Positions 7,425 to 13,391 of a stretch of 13,980 nucleotides of DNA are shown in pieces. The DNA is from an uncultured Gammaproteobacteria bacterium. GTDB taxonomy: Bacteria; Pseudomonadota; Gammaproteobacteria; Steroidobacterales; GCA-2729495. Where the stretch lies: positions 1 to 13,980 of the forward strand of contig CALGMY010000019.1 of the NCBI GenBank assembly GCA_937958785.1. Direction: 5' to 3'. Every line of letters starts with the position of its first letter. The first letter of the stretch is position 1. The position numbers and the translations under genes were made by a program. The notes below the pieces were generated by a model, which saw only the letters and a program-made list of their open reading frames with translations, searched no databases and was not told the DNA's origin.

Positions 7425-7441
7425 TGCACCATGGCGGGGCA
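7425..7441. promoter_or_regulatory. Candidate NtrC binding site
   Basis: TGCACCATGGCGGGGCA matches the dyad TGCACC-N5-GGTGCA with one mismatch. It lies about 90-105 bases upstream of the predicted sigma54 start site, a normal enhancer position for NtrC. A weaker half site (TGGTGG) is at 7477-7482. The site covers the ATG at 7431, one of the two possible ubiK starts. Confidence 0.6.
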
Positions 7442-7478
7442 GTTCTCGGCGGCACTGGACCGTTACGGAGCAATCCTG

Positions 7479-7754
7479 GTGGAAGCAAGAAGCGACAACC
7501 GACTCGACGCCCGGTTCATCGAGGACCTGGCCCGCAAGCTCGCGGCCAACGTGCCGGGCAGTGTCCGGGCGCTGCAGGCCGACCTGGAGCGCAACTTCGA
7601 GGCCCTGCTGGGCAGCACCTTCGAGAAGTTGCAGCTCGTGACCCGGGAAGAGTTCGACGTGCAGCGCCGCGTCCTCGAGCGCACGCGGGAGAAGCTCGTC
7701 GCCCTGGAGGCCGAGCTGGCGGTGCTGGAGGAGCGGGTGAGCCGGTCCGGCTAG
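7479..7754 (+). CDS. ubiK: UbiK accessory factor of ubiquinone biosynthesis
   Basis: 91 residues from GTG 7479, which has GGAG eight bases upstream. An ATG at 7431 would give 107 residues, but its N-terminal addition (MAGQFSAALDRYGAIL) is not family-like, and a length of about 90 fits UbiK. The core reads DARFIEDLARKLAANVP, then LQADLERNFEALL, then FEKLQLVTREEFDVQRRVLERTREKL (written here in parts), ending in a Leu/Glu coiled coil. UbiK forms trimers, works with UbiJ in aerobic ubiquinone synthesis and binds membrane lipid. The comM gene follows after 35 bases. The upstream region is shared with the divergent porin-glnK-amt operon. Confidence 0.85.
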   Translation: MEARSDNRLDARFIEDLARKLAANVPGSVRALQADLERNFEALLGSTFEKLQLVTREEFDVQRRVLERTREKLVALEAELAVLEERVSRSG

Positions 7755-7789
7755 GTTGCCTGCCCTCGCCGTCCGGGCAGACCCGACCC

Positions 7790-9322
7790 GTGCGCCTCGC
7801 CACCACCCTCACCCGGGCCCAGCTCGGCCTCAAGGCCCCTGAGGTCGCGGTGGAGGCGCATGTGGCCGGCGGCCTGCCCCAGTTCACCATCATCGGCCTC
7901 ATCGAGACCGCGGTACGGGAAAGCCGGGACCGGGTCCGGGCGGCCATCCAGTCCTCCGGCCTCGCGTTTCCCGACGGCCGCATCACCGTGAACCTGGCGC
8001 CGGCCGACCTGCCCAAGTCCGGCAGCGGTTTCGACCTCGCCATTGCCGTGGCCATCCTGGTGGCCTCCGGGCAGGTGCCCGGCGCCAGGACCGACCACCT
8101 CGAGTTCCTGGGGGAGCTGGCCTTCTCGGGCGCCCTGCGCCGGGTGCCCGGGCTCCTGCCGGCCCTGCTCCGGGCCCGGCAGGCGGGCCACTCGGTGATC
8201 GTTCCCGCGGCGGGCGCCCACGAGGCGAGCCTCGTGGGCGGCGACCAGATCCGTCTCGCCGCCGACCTGCGGGGCGTCATCGATCACCTCACCGGAACGC
8301 AGCCACTCCCGCCGCCGCCGCCGGTGCCTGCCGGCCGGGAGTTCGCCCCGGTCCCGCCGGGTGAGGACCTCGCCGACGTGCGGGGCCATGCCCTGGCCCG
8401 GCGCGCGCTCGAGGTGGCGGCCGCCGGGGGGCATCACCTCCTGCTCGTCGGGCCGCCCGGCACCGGCAAGACGATGCTCGCCCGCCGCCTGCCTGGCCTG
8501 CTGCCGGAACTCGCCGAGGCCGAGGCGCTCGAGACGGCCGCGATCCAGTCCCTGGCGGGTGGCCCCATCGACCACCGCTGCCGGCCGTTTCGCGCACCCC
8601 ACCACACCGCGTCGGCCGCGGCCCTCGTGGGCGGCGGCGGCAACCCGCGCCCCGGCGAGATCTCGCTCGCCCACCGCGGTGTGCTGTTCCTCGACGAGCT
8701 GCCCGAATTCTCCCGGCCGGTGCTCGAGGCGCTGCGCGAGCCCCTCGGCACCGGCCACATCACCATCGCCCGGTCGCTGCGGACGGTCGAGTATCCGGCA
8801 GGCTTCCAGCTGGTGGCCGCCATGAACCCCTGTCCCTGCGGATACGCGGGCGATACCTCCCATGAATGCCGGTGTACGCCGGACCAGGTGCGGCGCTACC
8901 AGCAGCGGGTATCGGGGCCGCTTCTCGACCGGCTCGACCTGGTGGTGACCGTGGGCAGGGCCGGCGCCACGGGCGCGGGCACCGGGGAGTCCTCGGCGCC
9001 CGTGCGGGCCCGGGTGACGGCGGCCGTGGACCGGCAGATGCAGAGGTCCGGTTGCCAGAATGCCCGACTGTCGGCGGCGGGCCTGCGGGAGTTCTGCCGC
9101 TTCACGGGCCCCGGTGAGGCGCTGCTGGAGGCCGCCTCCACCCGGTTCGCGCTCTCAGCCCGGGCCCAGGACGGGATCCGCCGGGTGGCGCGCACCGTGG
9201 CGGACCTGGCGGGTACTGACGGGATCGAGTCCGCGCAGGTTGCCGAGGCGGTCAGTCTCCGGGCCGAGCGCCAGCTCGGCGGTCCGGTGCCGGGCCAGCG
9301 CCCGGGGCGGGGATCAGGCTGA
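7790..9322 (+). CDS. comM: YifB/ComM-family AAA+ Mg-chelatase-like ATPase
   Basis: 510 residues from GTG 7790, matching family length. An N-terminal ChlI-like domain (about 10-170, with GLPQFTIIGLIETAVRESRD and NLAPADLPKSGSGFDLAIA) precedes the AAA+ core. Walker A is GPPGTGKT (221-228), Walker B LFLDE (299-303), and the segment GPLLDRLDL (376-384) carries the conserved basic residue. A Cys cluster (C348, C350, C360, C362) may bind metal. The C-terminal helical lid holds SARAQDGIRRVARTVADL. In Vibrio ComM is a hexameric helicase that speeds branch migration during natural transformation. The frame is open further upstream, but homology begins at this GTG. Its end overlaps the convergent VPLPA-CTERM gene by nine bases. 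Confidence 0.94.
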   Translation: MRLATTLTRAQLGLKAPEVAVEAHVAGGLPQFTIIGLIETAVRESRDRVRAAIQSSGLAFPDGRITVNLAPADLPKSGSGFDLAIAVAILVASGQVPGARTDHLEFLGELAFSGALRRVPGLLPALLRARQAGHSVIVPAAGAHEASLVGGDQIRLAADLRGVIDHLTGTQPLPPPPPVPAGREFAPVPPGEDLADVRGHALARRALEVAAAGGHHLLLVGPPGTGKTMLARRLPGLLPELAEAEALETAAIQSLAGGPIDHRCRPFRAPHHTASAAALVGGGGNPRPGEISLAHRGVLFLDELPEFSRPVLEALREPLGTGHITIARSLRTVEYPAGFQLVAAMNPCPCGYAGDTSHECRCTPDQVRRYQQRVSGPLLDRLDLVVTVGRAGATGAGTGESSAPVRARVTAAVDRQMQRSGCQNARLSAAGLREFCRFTGPGEALLEAASTRFALSARAQDGIRRVARTVADLAGTDGIESAQVAEAVSLRAERQLGGPVPGQRPGRGSG

Positions 9323-10048
9323 ACGCCGGTTGCCGGCGAGGAAGCCGATGGCGGAGAGCAGCAGCCAGCCGGCGCCGGGCAGCGGCACCACGGTCATGGG
9401 CGTACTGGTGACGAGCTGGCGGATCTTGAAGCGGTCCGGGGAACCGTCGTAGGGGTTCAGGGCACCGATGAGCAGCGCGTTGCCCGTGAGGCCACCGAGG
9501 TTGATGGTGACCGGGCCTTCACCGGGGCCGTTCAGCGAGTTCACCTGGGACCCGAAGCCGAGCGTCCCCAGGCTCGAGAAGGTGGCGCCCGTCAGCGACA
9601 CGTCCGGCGATACGGTGCCAACGCGGAAGCTCACGTCCCGGTCCCACGTGCCCCAGGGGTCGATGGTCAGGGACTGCATCACCTGGAGCGAGTCGAACAG
9701 GAAGAGCACCAGGTCCTGCTGGCTGACATTGTCGACCTGGTGGTCCAGCGAGCCGCCGATGCAACTGTTGATGCTGCCCTCCTTGCGGTTGCACACCCCG
9801 AGGCCGGTGGAGAAGCGCAGGATCGACGCCGTCTCGAAGCTGCCCGTCGGGTGGCGTCCCGTGTTGGACCAGGCACGGACGCGGAGTTCGGCGGGACCCG
9901 CGTCGAAGACCAGCTGGTTCCCGTAGTGGGAACCGTTCGACGTGACCGGATTGCCGCCCGAGGCGAAGTTCCAGGTGCTGGCCAGGGCCGGGCTGCCCGC
10001 CAGGGCGAGCACGACGAACGACAGGATCACTTTTCGGATCTGGGGCAT
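9314..10048 (-). CDS. Secreted VPLPA-CTERM (PEP-CTERM-like) sorting-signal protein
   Basis: 244 residues from ATG 10048; a GTG at 10060 is an alternative with no better ribosome binding site. A signal peptide (about 1-24) is cut after ALA. The middle is a beta-rich extracellular domain with many Gly, Ser, Thr and Asn and two Cys (86 and 96). The C-terminus has the tripartite sorting signal: VPLPGAGW (221-228), a hydrophobic helix (LLLSAIGFLAG) and a short basic tail (RRSA). Such proteins are processed by an exosortase and are associated with exopolysaccharide-producing, floc-forming or biofilm bacteria. The fold and ligand are not recognised. No exosortase gene is in the window. It is convergent with comM and transcribed alone. 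Confidence 0.82.
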   Translation of the reverse strand: MPQIRKVILSFVVLALAGSPALASTWNFASGGNPVTSNGSHYGNQLVFDAGPAELRVRAWSNTGRHPTGSFETASILRFSTGLGVCNRKEGSINSCIGGSLDHQVDNVSQQDLVLFLFDSLQVMQSLTIDPWGTWDRDVSFRVGTVSPDVSLTGATFSSLGTLGFGSQVNSLNGPGEGPVTINLGGLTGNALLIGALNPYDGSPDRFKIRQLVTSTPMTVVPLPGAGWLLLSAIGFLAGNRRSA

Positions 10049-10301
10049 GCGGTACACCACGCGACAACGATGCCGTTGTTATGTTGCGGGCCGCTGGCGG
10101 CCCTTTATCGGCGGACGCGAGTCTCGGGGTTCGTGGCGCGCAGGGTCAATCGCGCACATCACGCTTTTGGGCGTGGTGCTGATTGGACGGGGAAAAGAAA
10201 AAAATTATGTAAGGGAAATGTGGCGGAACTTTCCCGGATCACGGGCCGCCGCGCGGCAGGCCGGCCCTTCGCCGGCCGCCTCTGCCGGCGATCAGGGGCG
10301 A
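10049..10301. other. Intergenic region with hairpins between cytochrome c5 and the VPLPA-CTERM gene
   Basis: No gene is seen in these 253 bases. The region holds an inverted repeat ACAACG-ATGC-CGTTGT (10064-10079) just upstream of the VPLPA-CTERM start, possibly an operator. A GGGCCG-CTGG-CGGCCC hairpin lies at 10088-10103, and a strong stem GGCCGGC/GCCGGCC at 10259-10277 follows the cytochrome gene without a T tract. A notably AT-rich patch (about 10194-10209) is the likely promoter area for the VPLPA-CTERM gene, but no clear -35/-10 pair stands out. Confidence 0.55.
10259..10277 (-). terminator. Hairpin after the cytochrome c5 gene, possible terminator
   Basis: A perfect 7-bp stem, GGCCGGC (10259-10265) and GCCGGCC (10271-10277), with loop CCTTC, lies 24 bases past the cytochrome stop. 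No U tract follows directly, so termination may need Rho. Confidence 0.35.
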
Positions 10302-10844
10302 TCAGGTGCCGGACATGAACTTCACGGCAGCGATGATCTCTTCGTCGGACAGGTCGACGCGGCCGCCCTTGGCGGGCATGAAGCCGGCGGCGCCCTGGAA
10401 ACCCTCGAGGGCGTGCTTGTTGAGAGTCGCGGCCCCCTGGGCCACCCGGGGTGCCCAGGCGCTGGCGTCGCCGAGCTTCGGCGCGCCACCCACGCCCGTG
10501 CCGTGGCAGGCGAAGCAGGCGGTGTTGTAGACCTGCTCGCCGGTGAGCTTGGCGGCGACGGGGGCGGCGGCCTCGGGGACGTCAGCGACGGCGCCGGCGG
10601 CCGGCGCGTCGCCGGGCAGGGTCACCGCCGCCACGGGCTTGATGCGCTCCTCGACGGCCGCGGTATACGCAGGATCCTGTTTTGCCCAGGCCAGCTGGCT
10701 GTCGCTCGCGATTGAGCGGGCGAGGAAGATGAGGAAGATCGTGACGCCGATCAGGGCCCCGATGACCACCATGAAGAGGTTGAAGAAATTCTGGTCCTCG
10801 GCCTCGTGGCTGGACGGTCCGGGGCTGTGATGCTGGGTACTCAC
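10302..10844 (-). CDS. Membrane-anchored cytochrome c5
   Basis: 180 residues from GTG 10844, with a moderate ribosome binding site (AAGGCGAG). One N-terminal membrane segment (about 21-43, NLFMVVIGALIGVTIFLIF) acts as an uncleaved anchor. A low-complexity Ala/Pro/Val linker (about 70-98) leads to a class I cytochrome domain. The heme c motif is CFACH (110-114), and the axial Met is M156 in GFMPAKGG, typical of the cytochrome c5 family. It acts as a periplasmic electron carrier tethered to the inner membrane, probably between the bc1 complex and a terminal oxidase or reductase. The adjacent Crp/Fnr regulator lies upstream on the same strand, 84 bases away, and may control respiration genes. 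Confidence 0.9.
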   Translation of the reverse strand: MSTQHHSPGPSSHEAEDQNFFNLFMVVIGALIGVTIFLIFLARSIASDSQLAWAKQDPAYTAAVEERIKPVAAVTLPGDAPAAGAVADVPEAAAPVAAKLTGEQVYNTACFACHGTGVGGAPKLGDASAWAPRVAQGAATLNKHALEGFQGAAGFMPAKGGRVDLSDEEIIAAVKFMSGT

Positions 10845-10895
10845 GATGTGCTCGCCTTGTGGTTGCTGGACCGCGCGCGGCCCGACTGGGCGCGC

Positions 10896-10901
10896 AGTAT
10901 A
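10896..10901 (-). promoter_or_regulatory. Candidate -10 box for the cytochrome c5 gene
   Basis: On the minus strand TATACT matches the sigma70 -10 consensus at five of six bases, about 52 bases before the GTG start. A poor -35 (TTTTCC) lies 18 bases upstream. The match would let the gene be transcribed separately from the regulator gene. Confidence 0.35.
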
Positions 10902-10928
10902 AGTGACCCGGCCGGGCCGGAAAACCGG

Positions 10929-11642
10929 TCAGGCCGGCAGTGGCCTGGCTTCCAGGCGACGCGGGGAGGCGAAATCGCCGATGCCGGCCAGCTGGCGCAG
11001 GCGGGGCAGGTCGTCGACCCGGATCCGGTGCACGTCGAGCCGCCGGACGAGGTTGCGCTCCTCCAGCTCCCGCAGACTGCGGCTGACCGTCTCCTTCTTG
11101 AGCCCCAGGAAGTCCGCGATGTCCTCCCGGCTCATGGGCACCTGGATCTCCGCAAGGGTCGGGGAGGCATCGGAGAGCTGCTCGGTCAGGCGGCGCCAGT
11201 GGCGAAGGTACAGCAGGAACACCGCGAGTCGTTCGACGGCCGTGCGCTGGCCCAGGCTGAAGACCACGTCGAGGATGTCCTCGAGAACCCGGAAGGTCAT
11301 GTTGAGGAAGGCCCGTTCCGCCCGGGGGTCCCGGGCCAGCCGTTCATCGAGCTGCCGCCGGGGACAGCAGCTGACCCGGGCCGGCGTGACCGCCTCCACG
11401 CTGAAGAAGTACGTATCGGTGGCGGTTAGGCCGACGAAGTTGTCCCGGAACAGGAACGACAGCACCTGGCGCCGGCCGTCGCTGCCCGTCCGCGTGACCC
11501 GGAGGACGCCCGACAGGATGTTGAAGACCTGGGTGGCCGGTTCACCCGCGCTGATGATCACTTCTCCCGGGGCCAGGTCCCGCACCGGGGCACCCGTGAA
11601 GATGTCCAGGAAGAGGTCCTGGGGCAGGTCGGCATCGCGCAT
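10929..11642 (-). CDS. Crp/Fnr-family transcription regulator
   Basis: 237 residues from ATG 11642. A cyclic-nucleotide-binding-type beta roll (about 20-100), a long dimerisation helix (about 108-150) and a C-terminal winged HTH (SREDIADFLGLKKETVSRSL, 171-190) are visible. The recognition helix has E184, S187 and R188, the Fnr-type trio that reads TTGAT half sites. The N-terminal Cys cluster of Fnr is absent, so it should not carry a 4Fe-4S cluster; the only Cys residues are the adjacent pair C92-C93. The signal is therefore unknown. In-frame starts at 11726 (ATG) and 11756 (GTG) exist but would put coding sequence across the tRNA promoter; neither has a good ribosome binding site. It lies upstream of the cytochrome c5 gene. 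Confidence 0.87.
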   Translation of the reverse strand: MRDADLPQDLFLDIFTGAPVRDLAPGEVIISAGEPATQVFNILSGVLRVTRTGSDGRRQVLSFLFRDNFVGLTATDTYFFSVEAVTPARVSCCPRRQLDERLARDPRAERAFLNMTFRVLEDILDVVFSLGQRTAVERLAVFLLYLRHWRRLTEQLSDASPTLAEIQVPMSREDIADFLGLKKETVSRSLRELEERNLVRRLDVHRIRVDDLPRLRQLAGIGDFASPRRLEARPLPA

Positions 11643-11695
11643 GGGAAAAGCATGGGGTCCCGCCCCCGTGCTGGCAAGCGGCGGTGCGGCCGAGG

Positions 11696-11726
11696 TTGGA
11701 CGCCGCGCGCCCGGCAGGGCTATCAT
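11696..11726 (+). promoter_or_regulatory. Likely promoter of tRNA-Arg
   Basis: The -10 box TATCAT (11721-11726) matches five of six consensus bases. A weak -35 (TTGGAC, 11696-11701) stands 19 bases upstream. The stretch after the -10 is very GC-rich, as in stable-RNA promoters under stringent control. The tRNA starts 33 bases after the -10 box. Confidence 0.45.
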
Positions 11727-11758
11727 TTCGCCCCCGCCCGGTTCCCGGGCGGTCACGG

Positions 11759-11835
11759 GCGCCCGTAGCTCAGCTGGATAGAGTACTGCCCTCCGAAGGC
11801 AGGGGTCAGAGGTTCGAATCCTCTCGGGCGCGCCA
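11759..11835 (+). tRNA. tRNA-Arg, anticodon CCG
   Basis: A full cloverleaf can be drawn over 77 bases. The acceptor stem pairs GCGCCCG with CGGGCGC. The D-arm reads GCTC-AGCTGGATA-GAGT, the anticodon stem CTGCC/GGCAG holds the loop CTCCGAA with anticodon CCG (codon CGG), and the T-arm reads AGAGG-TTCGAAT-CCTCT. Discriminator base G and an encoded CCA end follow. The composition changes sharply right after it, and the 3' end of a tRNA gene is a common integration site for mobile elements, so this is probably the attachment gene of the element to the right. Confidence 0.97.
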
Positions 11836-11876
11836 TCTAATCAATCACTTGCGACGAGTGCGCTGTTCCCGGAATT

Positions 11877-11898
11877 CTCCGTAAGTGCTCCGTAAGTG
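11877..11898. repeat. 11-bp tandem repeat next to the tRNA
   Basis: CTCCGTAAGTG occurs twice head to tail (11877-11887 and 11888-11898), 42 bases past the tRNA end. Short direct repeats in this position are often arm sites for a tyrosine recombinase, but function is not shown. Confidence 0.6.
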
Positions 11899-11962
11899 CA
11901 TCTGTAATCGGAATGCAGTTGGCACCACCTGTTGGTTTTCAGCGGCGCCGCCCCCTTGAGCC

Positions 11963-11991
11963 TTGCACGACATGATGTTCCTCCCTAAACA
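11963..11991 (+). promoter_or_regulatory. Possible promoter of the TIR-caspase operon
   Basis: TTGCAC (11963-11968) and TAAACA (11986-11991) are 17 bases apart, the ideal sigma70 spacing, with partial matches to both boxes. A leader of about 36 bases would follow. Confidence 0.3.
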
Positions 11992-12033
11992 TGCTCCGAA
12001 AGAACGTTAAGCCTTTAGTCACAGGAGTCCTTC

Positions 12034-12405
12034 ATGGCTGATAAGAAAGTCGTCTTCCTAGCCTTCGCAATCGAAGACGAGCGTATCCGCAACATGATCA
12101 CTGGTCAGTCGTTGCACACCGCCTCGCCATTCGAATACATAGATATGTCGGTCAAAGAAGCCTATGACGAAGAGTGGAAGAAGAAGGTACGGACTCGGAT
12201 TATTCGGTCCGATGGCGTACTCGCAATTGTCAGCAAGAACTCACTCAACTCCAGTGGGCAGAAATGGGAGATTCAGTGCGCCAAGGAAGAGAAGAAGAAC
12301 GTTCGCGGCATTTGGGCCTATAAGGAGGATCGAACCGACCTCGCCGGCGTGAATACAATGGTCTGGACGTGGTCCAATATCGCTGCATGGATTGATAGCC
12401 TCTGA
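12034..12405 (+). CDS. ThsB-type TIR-like (MTH538/DUF1863) protein, probable phage-sensing NAD+ enzyme
   Basis: 123 residues from ATG 12034, with AGGAG six bases upstream. The whole protein is one TIR-like domain of the kind found in Thoeris ThsB proteins. VVFLAFAIEDERIRNMI (6-22) is strand A and helix A, FEYIDMSVKEAYDEEWKKKV (33-52) resembles the family FxxxDxSVKE region, and RTRIIRSDGVLAIVSKNS (53-70) matches the IRxSDxxxxLVSKN core. KWEIQCAKEE (77-86) carries the Trp-Glu pair with E79 as likely catalytic glutamate. Family members use NAD+ to make a cyclic ADP-ribose-type signal on phage infection. No membrane segment or other domain is present. Its stop overlaps the start of the caspase gene by one base (TGATG), so the two are made together. 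Base composition is far lower in GC than the host genes, a sign of transfer. Confidence 0.85.
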   Translation: MADKKVVFLAFAIEDERIRNMITGQSLHTASPFEYIDMSVKEAYDEEWKKKVRTRIIRSDGVLAIVSKNSLNSSGQKWEIQCAKEEKKNVRGIWAYKEDRTDLAGVNTMVWTWSNIAAWIDSL

Positions 12406-13391
12406 TGCGCAAAGCACTCGTCGTCGGTATCGATCACTACAAGAACGTTACGCCGCTCTATGGTTGCGTGAACGATTCGTTCGCAGTTAAGGCCATGCTT
12501 GACCGGCACGCCGATGGGTCGGTGAATTTCGGCGTGAAGCATCTAACTGCGACTGGGCCAGGCGATCCGGTTGGCCGAGATGAGCTTCGACAATGCATCG
12601 AAAGTCTCTTCGCCGGTGATGGGGAAGTTTCGCTCCTCTACTTTGCCGGGCATGGTCACATTGAATCGACGGGCGGCTACCTTTGCTCTTCTGACGTGAA
12701 GACAGGAAACGACGGCGTGCCTTTAGTCGAGATCATGACCATGGCCAATCAATCCAAGATTCAGAACCGCGTGATCATTCTCGACAGCTGTCACAGCGGT
12801 GTCGCAGGCGGAAGCGCCCTGCAGCAGAACGTTGCTGAGATCAGCGATGGGGTGACCATTCTCACCGCGTCCACTGCGGAACAGTATGCGACCGAGGAAA
12901 ATGGGGTCGGTGTCTTTACCAGCTTGTTAGTCGATGCGCTCGGCGGCGCTGCCGCAAACCTCGTCGGCGATGTGACACCGGGTGGCGTCTATGCACATGT
13001 AGACCAGTCGCTCGGGCCGTGGGCGCAGCGGCCAGTTTTCAAAACCAATGTCAAACGCTTCGTTTCCCTGCGGAAAGTGCAACGTCCCTTAGAGCTCGCC
13101 GAACTTCGCCGGATTTCTGAGTTTTTCCCGACTCCCGGCTTTCAGTTCCAACTCGACCCCACCTATGAGCCAGAACGGCACGAGTCTTGGGCCAAGAACC
13201 CTCAAGGGATTCCTGCCCCGGACCCTGATCACAACGCAATATTCGCAGTCCTACAGAAGTACAACCGCGTAGGACTTGCCGTACCTGAAGATGCTCCACA
13301 TATGTTCCATGCGGCCATGGAAAGCAAGACCGTCCGCCTCACAGCTCTTGGCGAACACTACCGGCGACTGGCTGCAAAGGGGCTTATCTAG
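12405..13391 (+). CDS. Caspase-like cysteine protease (peptidase C14), probable TIR-activated defence effector
   Basis: 328 residues. A C14 caspase-like domain spans about 1-220: start RKALVVGIDHYKNVTPLYGC, catalytic His H83 in LLYFAGHGH, catalytic Cys C129 in VIILDSCHSG, then TILTASTAEQYATEE (151-165) and a GVFTSLLVDAL segment (169-179). Both catalytic residues are intact. Residues about 225-328 form an extra region (EFFPTPGFQFQLDPTYEPE, then LQKYNRVGLAVPEDAPHMF and RLTALGEHYRRLAAKGLI). It could sense the nucleotide signal or regulate the protease; I cannot assign a fold. There is no clear ribosome binding site of its own; ATG 12405 overlaps the TIR stop, so translation is coupled. Reports of type IV Thoeris describe a TIR protein whose cyclic ADP-ribose isomer activates a caspase-like protease that kills the infected cell; this pair fits that plan. 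Confidence 0.88.
   Translation: MRKALVVGIDHYKNVTPLYGCVNDSFAVKAMLDRHADGSVNFGVKHLTATGPGDPVGRDELRQCIESLFAGDGEVSLLYFAGHGHIESTGGYLCSSDVKTGNDGVPLVEIMTMANQSKIQNRVIILDSCHSGVAGGSALQQNVAEISDGVTILTASTAEQYATEENGVGVFTSLLVDALGGAAANLVGDVTPGGVYAHVDQSLGPWAQRPVFKTNVKRFVSLRKVQRPLELAELRRISEFFPTPGFQFQLDPTYEPERHESWAKNPQGIPAPDPDHNAIFAVLQKYNRVGLAVPEDAPHMFHAAMESKTVRLTALGEHYRRLAAKGLI

Larger units (their letters stand above)
11836..12033. other. Island-edge intergenic region
   Basis: These 198 bases lie between the tRNA and the TIR gene and show no convincing gene. They are clearly lower in GC than the sequence to the left. They hold an 11-bp tandem repeat (11877-11898) and a possible promoter for the TIR gene. No terminator is obvious for the tRNA. 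Confidence 0.6.

Noticed and set aside
7751..8863. A 370-codon minus-strand frame opposite comM
   Set aside because: The plus strand encodes intact Walker motifs of ComM; the reverse frame has no family signal.
10917..10928. CCGGAAAACCGG just after the Crp/Fnr stop, considered as a terminator
   Set aside because: The stem is only four base pairs and no T tract follows it on the minus strand.
11845..11973. A 42-codon minus-strand frame between the tRNA and the TIR gene, considered as an integrase remnant or small protein
   Set aside because: It has no recognisable motif and crosses the tandem repeat and the putative promoter. It is best explained as a chance open frame.
12318..12542. A minus-strand 74-codon frame over the TIR-caspase junction, considered as an antitoxin or antisense regulator
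   Set aside because: No ribosome binding site or motif is visible, and it overlaps two convincing genes; such a length is expected by chance.
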